Below, piece by piece: positions 36,551 to 45,431 of a stretch of DNA of 64,000 nucleotides. Origin of the DNA: Methanobacterium_D oryzae (GTDB taxonomy: Archaea; Methanobacteriota; Methanobacteria; Methanobacteriales; Methanobacteriaceae). The stretch lies in the NCBI RefSeq assembly GCF_050433505.1, contig NZ_JBNPXC010000002.1:372001-436000 (forward strand), in the 5' to 3' direction. Below the pieces are notes generated by a model. It searched no databases, was not told the origin of the DNA, and saw nothing but the letters and a program-made list of their open reading frames with translations. A program made the position numbers and the translations under genes. Each line of letters starts with the position of its first letter. Within the stretch, counting starts at the first letter, position 1.

Positions 36551-38917
36551 ATGCCTTTAGAACCGAATATTAGAATTATTTCAAGATTAAAATCATTATC
36601 TGAAATTTTTTCAATTGCAATTGCTATTGGTGGACTAATAATTCTTTTAGGCTGGGCTTTTGATATCACTATTTTTAAAACTCCTGGATCTTATTTCTCT
36701 GCTGTAAAAACTAATACAGCATTATGTTTTATCTTTTTAGGACTTTCTCTATGGTTCTTACAGGAAAAAAGATTAAACAAACGAAACTTGATCATTGGAC
36801 AAATATTAGCTTTTTTAGCTGCGTTAATTGGATTATTAACTTTAATTGAGTACTTATTTAGTGTAAATCTTTTTATCGACGAATTAATATATTCAGAACC
36901 ATGGGGAGCTATTCAAACTACAAATCCTAATAGAATGGCTAATACAACTGCACTTGAATTTCTTTTTATTGGAATTGCACTTTTGATTTTAGATAGAGTT
37001 ATATATAATGATAAGTTTCCTGCACAGTATTTTATGATAATTCCAGGTGCAATAACGCTTTTAATAGCCTTAGGATATGCTTATAATACCTCTATTTATA
37101 ATTTACAGTTGGGTAATATTCCTTCTCCTTATACAACTATCCTTTTCATTCTTTTATTTTTCGGCGTTCTTTTTTCTAGGCCAGATAAAGGAATCATGGC
37201 TTTATTAACAAGTAAACGGATAAGTGGAGCTTTTGGACGTAGAATATTGTCTGCAGTAATATTTATTCCACTTATTACTGGTCTTATTTTCCTTTTTGGT
37301 CAATTAAGTGGTTTTTATGATGAAGCTTTTGGATTTGCTTTAATGACGTTTATTACCATGATATTCCTGCTTTTGATAGTATTGAACAGTATGATGTCCC
37401 TTGATAAAACAGATATAAAACGTTTAAAAGCAGAAAAAGCCCTTAGAGAATCTGAACTCTTTTTGGATGAAATTATTAATTCTATTTCAGATCCAGTACT
37501 TGTTAAGGATCGCCAACACAGATGGGTATTATTAAATGATGCTTACTGTCAATTTATAGGATATTCACGTGAAGAACTTTTAGGTAAATCTGATTATGAG
37601 TTTTTCCCTGAAAATGAAGCAAAAGTGTTCTGGGAAAAAGATGAAGAAGTATTTGTTTCTGGCACTGAAAACATTAACGAAGAAGAATTTACAGATTCTG
37701 ATAACAATTTACATACAATAGTTACAAAAAAAACGCTTTATACGGATGTTTCAGGAGAAAAGTATATTGTAGGAATTATTCGAGATATAACACAAATTAA
37801 AGAAGCACAAAAAGCACTTAAAGAAAGCGAAGCAAAATACAGGGAATTAGTGGAAAGCGCCAGTAGCAGTATAATAAAGATGGATAAAAAAGGTAATATT
37901 ACATTTTTTAATGAATTTGCAGAAAAATTTTTTGGTTTTAACAAAGAAGAAATAATTGGTAAAAATGTGGTGGGCACAATTGTCCCCGAAATAGATTCTT
38001 CTGGAGAAGATCTTAAAGGAAAAATTAATGAAATTTTGAAGAACCCTGAAGTGTATCATCATAATGAAAATGAAAACGTAACAAAAGACGGAAGAAGAGT
38101 TTGGGTTTCATGGGCAAATAGATCCATTTATAATGAAAAAGGCCAACTTAAAGGTGTTTTAAGCGTAGGAACTGATGTTACAAAACGTAAACAAATAGAA
38201 AAAGAGAGGGAAGATCTTATAATGGAACTGGAGCGTTCCAATAATGAATTAAAACAATTTGCTTATATTACTTCCCATGATCTTCAAGAACCGCTTAGAA
38301 CTATAGCTAGCTTTACACAACTTCTTGAAAGACGATATAAAGGTAAACTGGATCATGATGCTGATGATTATATTGAATTTATAGTTGAAGGCAGCAAAAG
38401 GATGAAAGAAATGATTCAAGGACTGCTAGAATATTCAAAAATTGGCACCAAAGAAAAAGAATTAAAACAAGTAAATACTGAAAGTATTCTGGAAAAAGCA
38501 ATTTCTAATTTAAATACTGCTATTAAAGATAACAATGCGGTAATTACTTATGATTCTCTTCCTGAAGTTATGGGAGATGAAGGTCAGCTTATAAGATTAT
38601 TCCAGAACCTAATTGGAAATGCAATTAAGTTTAGAAAAAAAGATGTGCCTCCTAAAATTCGCATATCTACATGGAGAGATAAAGAAAATAATAATTACAT
38701 TTTTAGTTTTGCAGATAATGGAATAGGGATAGAAGAACAATATATTGATAGAATTTTTGAAGTTTTCAAGCGTCTGCATACTATAGATCAATTTGAAGGA
38801 ACTGGAATTGGTCTTGCAATTTCAAAAAGAATAGTAGAAATGCATGGAGGTAAAATATGGGTTGAATCAGAACTAGGAATAGGTTCAACATTTTATTTTA
38901 CCCTTAAAAAATCTTAG
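36551..38917 (+). CDS. Membrane sensor histidine kinase: 8 TM, two PAS, HisKA, HATPase
   Basis: 788 residues. The N-terminal 290 residues form about eight membrane spans without a recognisable ligand domain. Two PAS domains follow (about 303-425 and 430-550), then HisKA with H576 (TSHDLQEPLRTIASF) and an ATPase domain (NLIGNAIKFR, DNGIGIEEQ, GTGIGLAIS). PAS1 is nearly the same as PAS10 of the giant kinase at 21691 (VKDRQHRWVLLNDAYCQF...). No receiver domain. ATG follows taggggat. Signal unknown; output presumably a separate response regulator. Confidence 0.93.
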   Translation: MPLEPNIRIISRLKSLSEIFSIAIAIGGLIILLGWAFDITIFKTPGSYFSAVKTNTALCFIFLGLSLWFLQEKRLNKRNLIIGQILAFLAALIGLLTLIEYLFSVNLFIDELIYSEPWGAIQTTNPNRMANTTALEFLFIGIALLILDRVIYNDKFPAQYFMIIPGAITLLIALGYAYNTSIYNLQLGNIPSPYTTILFILLFFGVLFSRPDKGIMALLTSKRISGAFGRRILSAVIFIPLITGLIFLFGQLSGFYDEAFGFALMTFITMIFLLLIVLNSMMSLDKTDIKRLKAEKALRESELFLDEIINSISDPVLVKDRQHRWVLLNDAYCQFIGYSREELLGKSDYEFFPENEAKVFWEKDEEVFVSGTENINEEEFTDSDNNLHTIVTKKTLYTDVSGEKYIVGIIRDITQIKEAQKALKESEAKYRELVESASSSIIKMDKKGNITFFNEFAEKFFGFNKEEIIGKNVVGTIVPEIDSSGEDLKGKINEILKNPEVYHHNENENVTKDGRRVWVSWANRSIYNEKGQLKGVLSVGTDVTKRKQIEKEREDLIMELERSNNELKQFAYITSHDLQEPLRTIASFTQLLERRYKGKLDHDADDYIEFIVEGSKRMKEMIQGLLEYSKIGTKEKELKQVNTESILEKAISNLNTAIKDNNAVITYDSLPEVMGDEGQLIRLFQNLIGNAIKFRKKDVPPKIRISTWRDKENNNYIFSFADNGIGIEEQYIDRIFEVFKRLHTIDQFEGTGIGLAISKRIVEMHGGKIWVESELGIGSTFYFTLKKS

Positions 38918-38929
38918 ATTTTTTATGCC

Positions 38930-38948
38930 CGGAAATCGAAGATTTCCG
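38930..38948. repeat. Perfect triloop hairpin after the kinase gene
   Basis: CGGAAATC-GAA-GATTTCCG, an 8 bp perfect stem with a 3-base loop, 12 bases after the kinase stop codon. It may act in 3'-end formation or mRNA stability. It is similar in design to the hairpin run upstream of rps8e. Confidence 0.6.
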
Positions 38949-38989
38949 ACGGCTAAAACCTACTAATAGGATAGAATAAGATTAGTATA

Positions 38990-39256
38990 TCAATTTCGAT
39001 AGTGATATATAATAATCAATGTTGCTAGCCCTAGAAATGCGCCAATAGCATTAGGGGTAATTATGAAAACATCATTTTTGCCCAAACCGTATAAAACCCA
39101 GAAAAAACAGTTGAAAATCATCATAAAATAAATTAAAGGAGATACTGTATGGGATGTTTTATCTCGAATTATGTCTCTCATCTGATCAATAGGGCTTATA
39201 AACATTAACATTGCAAATATACTTGCAATTAATCCTATGGTTTCTATTGAATTCAT
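38990..39256 (-). CDS. SemiSWEET-type sugar transporter (PQ-loop)
   Basis: 88-residue membrane protein with three spans, the size and pattern of a SemiSWEET half transporter that works as a dimer. The PQ-like turn is in MFISPIDQMRDIIRDK and a second conserved segment is SPLIYFMMIFNCFFWVLYGL (the family's Asn/Trp region). Substrate presumably a small sugar; unknown. No clear SD before ATG 39256, so initiation may be leaderless. It ends 66 bases from the AAA+ gene's 3' end on the same strand. Confidence 0.85.
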   Translation of the reverse strand: MNSIETIGLIASIFAMLMFISPIDQMRDIIRDKTSHTVSPLIYFMMIFNCFFWVLYGLGKNDVFIITPNAIGAFLGLATLIIIYHYRN

Positions 39257-39321
39257 AAAAATCTTTTTTATTCAAAAATAAAATAATTAAAAAGTTAACA
39301 AAGATTAAATTATTTATTAAC

Positions 39322-40875
39322 TTAATGATTGCTTTGTAAAAGTGTTCTCTTGAGTTCCTTCTCTGATTCTGCAATTAAATCAATGTGAAACACTTTAATA
39401 CCTTTTTTATGTAAATATGTTGCAAGTTGTACTGGAGTTATATTCTCATCTACATCCAGAATAATGGCATTAGCTTCATATGAAATTCCACAGGTTCCAA
39501 ATTCATTGAAAGCTTTAAATGCAGATTCAACGTCATCTGTTTCAACACGATATGAACGTAGTTTCTTTGCAACTTGTGAAATGTCAATATTCAATCGCTG
39601 AAGTTCAATAAGAATATGTTTATCTAGAGCTTTTTCAATGGTTTCAATGTCAATAACATCTTTTTCACGAGTTATACGAACAGCTTGGGCAATTTGGGCC
39701 AGGTCTCTTGCATGGGCAAAACTCGGCTGTAAACCTTCACCGCCTTCTGAATATGGAGCATAAACTTTCATGAATCTTTCTAGGATTTCTGGGCCATATT
39801 TTTCGCCTAATTGGTCTAAATTCCTTTTAAAAACTTCAGCTAATTCATTAAGTGGTGGGTCTTTTAGGAAAATATGTAATGGTGCTCTTCTTAAATGAGC
39901 TTCATCCATTATACTTATGTCTAAATTAGTTGAAAATGCAGGTATAAAGTGGCTATGCACAATTACAGGAATCCCTCTTACATAAATAACATCTTTTCTA
40001 TTTTCCATAGGTACAATGAGCCTGTTTAGAAGGAGTTCATGGTCATCTCGTTGTCTTCCAAGATCGTCTATTAAAAGAACTCCGCCATTTGCTTTTATTA
40101 TTGGGGAAGTTTCATATACTCCCTTATTGGGATTATAATTTGTTTCAAGTTTGTTTAAACTAAGTTCGGCACCTGTAAGTACAAATGGGGCATAAATTTT
40201 TACCCATCTTGGGTCTTCTGGTTGTTCCTTAGTCATTTTATGAAAATCAGGATCATAAAGTTGAATTACGGCCCCTCCAAATTCGATATATTTTGGAATT
40301 ATGAGCGGAGGTAATAAATCTGACATTTTACTTACAGTAAATGTTTTACCGGTTCCTGGTGGTCCATAGACGAAAATACCTTTTCCAACAGTAGTTGATT
40401 CCAGTAAGACTTCTTTTGCATAGTCTATACCTACAACGTCACTAAATGTGTATTCAATTACATCATCAGGTATTTTTATTGGATATCTCCCTTTTAATTG
40501 AATTTTCATAATTGTATAATAATCGTCGTAGGAAACTGGTGCCATACCAATATATGGATTCTCTTCAAGACTTCTTCTAGCTTTTTCATGACCTTTTTTT
40601 GTTATAGTATAATCTATACTTGAAAATAGGAAACCACCACTAGTAGGGGCACAGAAACCATCTTCTTCCAATTTTCTGAGGGTTTCTTCTAAAATATCCC
40701 AGTGAATTCCAGTAATTTCATTAATTCTACTAGTCTTTATAGTTCCGTATCCTGAGATAATTTTTAAAATTAAATTTCTAACGAAAGCATCTGCTATTTT
40801 TAAATCTTCAAGAGATTTAGGCTGTTTTAAAACCTCAAATATCTTCTGCATCTTTTCATCATGATAATAATCCAT
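39322..40875 (-). CDS. AAA+ ATPase with N-terminal winged helix
   Basis: 517 residues, cytoplasmic. An N-terminal helical/winged-helix part (about 1-110) contains ADAFVRNLILKIISGYGTIKT. The AAA+ core has Walker A GPPGTGKTF (about 171-179) and Walker B GGVLLIDDLGRQ, followed by LLLNRLIVPMENR and sensor-type FSTNLD and EAHLRRAP motifs. The C-terminal domain (about 440-517) ends in a small alpha/beta fold (LATYLHKKGIKVFHIDLI). It looks like methanogen ATPases of unknown role, possibly in remodelling or regulation. ATG 40875 follows GGGTGG. Confidence 0.85.
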   Translation of the reverse strand: MDYYHDEKMQKIFEVLKQPKSLEDLKIADAFVRNLILKIISGYGTIKTSRINEITGIHWDILEETLRKLEEDGFCAPTSGGFLFSSIDYTITKKGHEKARRSLEENPYIGMAPVSYDDYYTIMKIQLKGRYPIKIPDDVIEYTFSDVVGIDYAKEVLLESTTVGKGIFVYGPPGTGKTFTVSKMSDLLPPLIIPKYIEFGGAVIQLYDPDFHKMTKEQPEDPRWVKIYAPFVLTGAELSLNKLETNYNPNKGVYETSPIIKANGGVLLIDDLGRQRDDHELLLNRLIVPMENRKDVIYVRGIPVIVHSHFIPAFSTNLDISIMDEAHLRRAPLHIFLKDPPLNELAEVFKRNLDQLGEKYGPEILERFMKVYAPYSEGGEGLQPSFAHARDLAQIAQAVRITREKDVIDIETIEKALDKHILIELQRLNIDISQVAKKLRSYRVETDDVESAFKAFNEFGTCGISYEANAIILDVDENITPVQLATYLHKKGIKVFHIDLIAESEKELKRTLLQSNH

Positions 40876-41027
40876 TGGACCACCCTATATTAAATTAAAT
40901 AATAAATGGAATCATTATATATTGAATAGCAGTAACTCTTTTATAAACTTTCAGATATTGATTTAAGTTTATATTTTAACTGTATGAATCTTTAACTAAA
41001 TGATATGATAATTTAACTCATTGGTTT

Positions 41028-41708
41028 TTAAAGAATTTCATTAAGTTCTCCTATATGGGAAAATACGTTTAGATTTATGTCTTCTTTTTCTATATATTCT
41101 TTTTCAGACTCTTTAAGTTCAGAATTTACTAATACTGCAGACATTCCAGCATTTAAAGCTCCCATTATATCTTCACTGAATTTGTTACCAATCATGATAG
41201 ATTCTTCAGCTTCACATCCCATTTTTTCTAGTGCAAGCTCGAAAATTCTCTTATCAGGTTTTTCAACTCCCGCTTCTTCTGAAGTTATAACATAATCAAA
41301 AAAAGGATGAAGATCGAGTCTTATTAATTTTTCCCATTGTTTAATGGTTTTTCCATTGGATATTACTCCAAGAACGTAGCCTCTCTGTTTAAGATAAATT
41401 AGAGTTCTTTTAGTCTGTGGAAATAATCTTAAAAGTGCAAATTTGACATTATGGTAGGTAATCATTCCAAGAGCAATAAGCAATGGTTTTTCTTCCCCAA
41501 AAACTCTTTTTGTTAAAACATTGAAATGTTTATCGTAATTTGATCCATATTCTGTAATTATTTCCCTTAAAAGAGTATATGCATCATCTGAAGAAAGAGG
41601 TAAGCCTGCGTCAATCATTGCATTAAGAGCAGCCTTCCTTGCAAGTTTTGCAAATCCAGAAGTATCATATAAAGTATCATCGATATCAAAAAAAACCGCT
41701 TTTATCAT
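41028..41708 (-). CDS. HAD-superfamily hydrolase
   Basis: 226-residue soluble phosphatase-type protein. HAD motif I is FFDIDDTLYDT (nucleophile Asp at about residue 8), motif II is LGVISNGKTIKQWE, motif III Lys is in EEAGVEKPDKRIF, and motif IV is SIMIGNKFSEDIMGA with one of the usual acidic pair replaced by Asn. A helical cap lies between motifs I and II. It resembles the archaeal TIGR02253-type HADs. Substrate unknown. ATG 41708 follows AGGTGT. Confidence 0.9.
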   Translation of the reverse strand: MIKAVFFDIDDTLYDTSGFAKLARKAALNAMIDAGLPLSSDDAYTLLREIITEYGSNYDKHFNVLTKRVFGEEKPLLIALGMITYHNVKFALLRLFPQTKRTLIYLKQRGYVLGVISNGKTIKQWEKLIRLDLHPFFDYVITSEEAGVEKPDKRIFELALEKMGCEAEESIMIGNKFSEDIMGALNAGMSAVLVNSELKESEKEYIEKEDINLNVFSHIGELNEIL

Positions 41709-41891
41709 TATTACACCTATATAATTTCAACGTGATTATATTGACGTGTAATAAATAAATATATTTGCAAATTTTAATTTAAAAGGTGTTTTTACTTGTA
41801 AATTCATACAATTTTCTAACTGTTTCATACAGATGTAACTGTAAATAAATGAGATTTAGGATATTTAAAATGAAATGTTTTCAAACATTTT

Positions 41892-42347
41892 TTCGATTTT
41901 AGAAGTATTTGCCCCCGCATAATAATAGCCAAATATATTTCACCAGAAACCCTTTGCGAAGATAGTGATGAAGAAACTTGTAATATTGCGCCTAAATTTG
42001 GATAAATGTTTAAAAAAGAACTTAAAGGATTTATTCCCACTGTTACGGCTCAAATTTTAAACGAAAGGATACAAATTAAGTCTATGATAAAAGAATCTGG
42101 TAATCCTGAGGAAAAACAAATCTTAAACTTCAGACAAGAAGCACTGAAAACACTAATTTCTACGGTTTATGGGATGTATAATCATCCAAAATATCGATGG
42201 TATTGCATAGAAGCTTCAGAGGCGATTACTGCATGGAGAAGAGATTATCTGAAAAAAACGATGAAAGAGGCTGAAATTTTTGGGTTTAAGGTTTTGTATG
42301 CTGATACTGAAGGGTTCTTTGTTATTGTAGAAGATGTAGAAAGATAG
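41892..42347 (+). pseudogene. PolB1 (family B DNA polymerase large subunit) fragment
   Basis: In one frame from 41892 the translation reads FDFRSICPRIIIAKYISPETL (polymerase motif A, normally DFRSLYPSII). After TAA at 42003-42005, where Tyr is expected, it continues FKKELKGFIP, RQEALKTLISTVYG (finger helix, motif B region), YRWYCIEASEAITAW and VLYADTEGFF. The catalytic motif C is DTE instead of DTD. The fragment ends close to where PolB1 ends naturally before the split PolB2. The exonuclease and N-terminal parts are missing, so this is a decayed extra copy, not the working gene. Confidence 0.85.
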
Positions 42348-42676
42348 TATATATTGGTCTAAAATATTTTTTTGATTTAAAAATTCCTACGAATGATGAT
42401 TAAGCATAAAATAAGGCAAATAAATTGTGGAGATTGTTATCATGTGGCTTTTTTTTGAAATCCATGGAAGAGCAGTAAAACACTAATCTCCATAATCTAA
42501 GGCTATATAATTATCCTAAATATCGTTAGTGTTGTGTAGAGGCTTCAAAGGCGATTACTGTTTGGGGAAGGGATTTAAAAAAACATGATCAAATCTTTCA
42601 TCAAAATAGTAAATAATAAAAATAAGTATAAACTTAATAATATAACTATTATTAAATATTTTTTGGAGGATTAAAA
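42348..42676. other. Intergenic, holds a second PolB1 remnant
   Basis: Apart from the decayed repeat at 42465-42588 and the SD tttggagg of the next gene, no feature was seen. Confidence 0.6.
42465..42588 (+). pseudogene. Second, more decayed copy of the PolB1 finger segment
   Basis: About 120 bases align with 42134-42262 of the fragment upstream: gcagtaaaacactaatctcc matches gcactgaaaacactaatttct, and the translation YNYPKYR-stop-CCVEASKAITVWGRDLKK matches YNHPKYRWYCIEASEAITAWRRDYLKK. It carries a stop and indels. It indicates a tandem duplication of about 330 bases followed by decay. Confidence 0.75.
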
Positions 42677-43048
42677 ATGCAGAAAAATTTATATCTTTTG
42701 ATATGTTTTATTATTTCTATTGCATTTTTTATTCAAACAGCCAATGCTTTGACGGAAGTTTCTACAGGCAGTAGTTCAAACCAGGTAATAGATGAAGCTC
42801 CATCTACAGTATTTGATGGACCACCTCCTTCAATATTTGATGGACCGCCAACCACAGTTTTTGATGCAAATGATGGTAGTTTAAGTCAATCGGGTATTGA
42901 AAATTCTGAATTACCCTTTATGAATATATCAGATTCAAATAATCAAAGTACTTTTGTAAGAATGCAGAAGACTGGACTTTCATTACCACTGATAATTATG
43001 GCAATTTTACTTCTTTTTGCTGGATTTATTAGATTTAAAAGAAAATAA
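42677..43048 (+). CDS. Small secreted protein with FDGPP repeats and C-terminal anchor
   Basis: 123 residues. A signal peptide (NLYLLICFIISIAFFIQTANA), then a short triple repeat of the kind STVFDGPPPSIFDGPPTT followed by VFDAND (about residues 41-61), a Ser/Asn-rich linker, and a C-terminal hydrophobic segment with basic tail (IIMAILLLFAGFIRFKRK). The tail resembles that of the adhesin at 7459, suggesting the same sorting or anchoring. Strong SD (ttttggagg). Function unknown. Confidence 0.75.
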   Translation: MQKNLYLLICFIISIAFFIQTANALTEVSTGSSSNQVIDEAPSTVFDGPPPSIFDGPPTTVFDANDGSLSQSGIENSELPFMNISDSNNQSTFVRMQKTGLSLPLIIMAILLLFAGFIRFKRK

Positions 43049-43629
43049 TAATCTTCTTATATGTAGATCCTAATAGTATGTGACCATATTGTTTAATATT
43101 GGTTAAATTAAAAGACAAAATCCATAATTAAATTCAACAAGGTAATCTATCCAGAAACAAAGTTTATGCACCTTATGGAAGCAGTTGAAGAAGCCCAGAG
43201 AAATTTTTTGAGGGCTAGACGTAAAGGTGAAACTTTTAGACTTGATGGTGTGGGGCAGAGTAAGATTTAAAGTATTAAATGGAAAAAATAAAAATATATT
43301 TCTTTCCTAACTTCGTCCTATTTCTTCTTCATTTACTTAGTAAAAGATGATATTAATTTTTGCTAAATTTTTAAGAATAATGAAATTTTTATTTAAGATA
43401 ATTTTGATTCATTAAGTGAGAGTTATAAATTCATATGTCTAAAATCGCTCTGATAACTTATAAAATCCGTATAAAATGATAATTCCTAAAAAAAGCTAAA
43501 ATAACATAAAATAGGTAACATAAATTGGAATTGGTGGTTTTCATAAATCTAGAACCAGCAATTATATATTCAAATTATTACATATTATAAATTAAATTAT
43601 TAATTAAACATTAGTTAGGAGGAATTAAC
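43049..43629. other. Intergenic region with a gene remnant
   Basis: Contains the remnant at 43112-43270. The remainder is AT-rich; the promoter of the lipoprotein gene must lie in its last 100 bases, and SD ttaggagg sits at about 43614-43621. No RNA gene seen. Confidence 0.5.
43112..43270 (+). pseudogene. Remnant of an unrecognised gene (copy A)
   Basis: Open frame without a start: IIKFNKVIYPETKFMHLMEA then VEEAQRNFLRARRKG and a stop at 43268. The same beginning recurs at 53801-53878 (KEKINYKFNKVISPETNYMHL). In this copy a one-base shift precedes the KFNK part. The family is unknown to me; both copies appear to be truncated remains. Confidence 0.5.
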
Positions 43630-44067
43630 TTGCAAAAATCGGGAATAGCTGTTTTTGGGATTTTAGCTGTTTTGATGTTAGTTGTTTTTACTTCTGGATG
43701 TATCAACAATGAGACATTATTGTATCAATACAATTTAACAGCAGGACAAGGTCCAAATTTTGTAGGAGTTCAAAATGTAACAATACCTAATGGAACTAGT
43801 ACTGTTAAAATTGTGGGGCAGGATTTAACCAAACTAAATTCCAATATAACCGTATCAAATGTAATTATATTGATTTTAAATACCATTCCCGTATCTGGAG
43901 CGACTGGTGCAAACTATACTGTAAATATACTAGAGCAGAAAACCATCAATCTAGCAAATGAAACCCAACCACAAAATGTAACATATACTTTTAATAACAC
44001 AAATATAAAAGGGCTTCTAATTACCAACACCAATGCTAAAGGAGTTATTCAAATATATACTTCTTGA
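43630..44067 (+). CDS. Exported lipoprotein-like protein
   Basis: 145 residues. Starts at TTG 43630, eight bases after a very strong ttaggagg. The N-terminus is a lipoprotein signal: basic start, hydrophobic core (AVFGILAVLMLVVF) and lipobox-like TSGC (Cys about residue 24). The mature part is Asn/Thr-rich and looks all-beta (YNLTAGQGPNF, VQNVTIPNGTSTVKIVGQ), with many potential N-glycosylation sites. No known family recognised. Confidence 0.8.
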   Translation: MQKSGIAVFGILAVLMLVVFTSGCINNETLLYQYNLTAGQGPNFVGVQNVTIPNGTSTVKIVGQDLTKLNSNITVSNVIILILNTIPVSGATGANYTVNILEQKTINLANETQPQNVTYTFNNTNIKGLLITNTNAKGVIQIYTS

Positions 44068-44178
44068 ATTCAAGTAATGAATAAATCGTGGGTTTAACTC
44101 TTTAAAAAGGGTTTACTCTTCTTTATTTTTTTTAATAGTTTAAAGTAGCTAAATATTTTTTCAATTAAAAATAATCCA

Positions 44179-44706
44179 CTATATTGCCTTAATTACATTT
44201 TTAACCCAAACTCCAAGCACTCCACCTACAGCACCTAATATCAGAATTAATACTGTTAATAAGAATATGCCTATTAAATAACCTCCAAAATCAAATGAAA
44301 TTGTGCTTAATGGGCTTAGATTTTGCGAAAAAATGCTGGCAATAGAGTTTAACGTATTAATGAGGGGCGATACTGCACCGATAACAGTCATTAGGATCAA
44401 AATTATTATTCCGATAATGAGTGCTAAATTAAATACGAAAATTAAGGCTAAGAATCCTCCGTTAATTAAACCATCTGAATAGTTTTTACAACATATTAAA
44501 CTTGTTATAAATCCTCCAAACAAAATCATTGGTGGAAAAATGTAATATAAAATATTCGAAATCTGTATTTCTCCACTTAATAAACCAGGACCAAATATAA
44601 ACAATCCAATTGCAGGGACAATTAAAGAGGTTACTAACCCAATATAAATAGCAGTAATGTTTACTTTTTGATTTATTTTAACAATTAATTCATTTAAATT
44701 CAACAT
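44179..44706 (-). CDS. DUF5518-like membrane protein
   Basis: 175 residues with about four hydrophobic spans, a Cys pair (LICCKNYSDGLINGG) and a glycine-rich C-terminal span (LGAVGGVLGVWVKNVI). Resembles small DUF5518-type membrane proteins common in methanogens. Function unknown. Start ATG 44706 has no strong SD. Convergent with the lipoprotein gene. Confidence 0.7.
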   Translation of the reverse strand: MLNLNELIVKINQKVNITAIYIGLVTSLIVPAIGLFIFGPGLLSGEIQISNILYYIFPPMILFGGFITSLICCKNYSDGLINGGFLALIFVFNLALIIGIIILILMTVIGAVSPLINTLNSIASIFSQNLSPLSTISFDFGGYLIGIFLLTVLILILGAVGGVLGVWVKNVIKAI

Positions 44707-44892
44707 TATTACTAATTTCCCTCTACATTGGCGTAGATTTTATGTAATAAAATACTTTGGAAGCACTAGAAGAATACAAGCTTAGATTCTTATTAGCAAT
44801 CATAAAATGTAAAACTTTCACTGTAGGTATGGAGTGAGGACCCGTATCATAAGCAGGAGATGGAAGTAATTTAAATGGGGTTATTTAGATGT

Positions 44893-45429
44893 TTATATTT
44901 GTTCTTCATCCTCTAATGCTTTTAGTCTTTCTTCAATGTTTTCAAATTTTTTATTAGCATGTCCTCTGAATTCATCAAATCGTTTGGTAAGGTCATCTAC
45001 ATGGCGGGATACTGTATCATATTTTTTTTCAAGCACGTTTAAATCAGATTTGGTCGCTAATTCCCAGTCTTTAATAAGACGATCGCTTTGACTGTTTAAG
45101 AATTCGTCTATTCGTCCAGAAAAAGCATCTGTGCTTACTGGTACATCTTTAACTTTTCCTTTTAATTTTCCGCCCATTCCAGATACTTTTTCACTTACTC
45201 CTGACATTCTACCCTCTCCTTCAACGTTAAGTCCACTGTATTGTTGGGAAATTCCTTCAGAAACACGGCTACCCATATCTGAAACCCCTGTCCTTGCTTC
45301 AGTAAAGCTTGATTTTACAGTACCGAAATTTGCACTGCCTGTTCTATTCATTTCCCTTAGGAAATAGTAGACCAGTACGATTATTATTCCGGCTAATAGT
45401 ATAATTAGAAATGTTTCCAGAGCTGTCAT
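44893..45429 (-). CDS. Membrane-anchored coiled-coil protein (178 aa)
   Basis: One N-terminal span (ETFLIILLAGIIIVLVYYFL), a Gly/Ser-rich low-complexity middle (about residues 45-95) and a C-terminal coiled coil (about 105-178, DLNVLEKKYDTVSRHVDDL...). It starts 2 bases after the stop of the preceding coiled-coil gene (45432) and shares its membrane/coiled-coil plan. The cytoplasmic side cannot be decided firmly. No known family recognised. SD aggaagtaa overlaps the upstream stop, so translation is probably coupled. Confidence 0.75.
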   Translation of the reverse strand: MTALETFLIILLAGIIIVLVYYFLREMNRTGSANFGTVKSSFTEARTGVSDMGSRVSEGISQQYSGLNVEGEGRMSGVSEKVSGMGGKLKGKVKDVPVSTDAFSGRIDEFLNSQSDRLIKDWELATKSDLNVLEKKYDTVSRHVDDLTKRFDEFRGHANKKFENIEERLKALEDEEQI

Positions 45430-45431
45430 AA

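Noticed and set aside
44745..44892. Possible gene remnant (EALEEYKLRFLLAIIKCKTF)
   Set aside because: Only one short open stretch with no start, SD or second copy; not enough to call.
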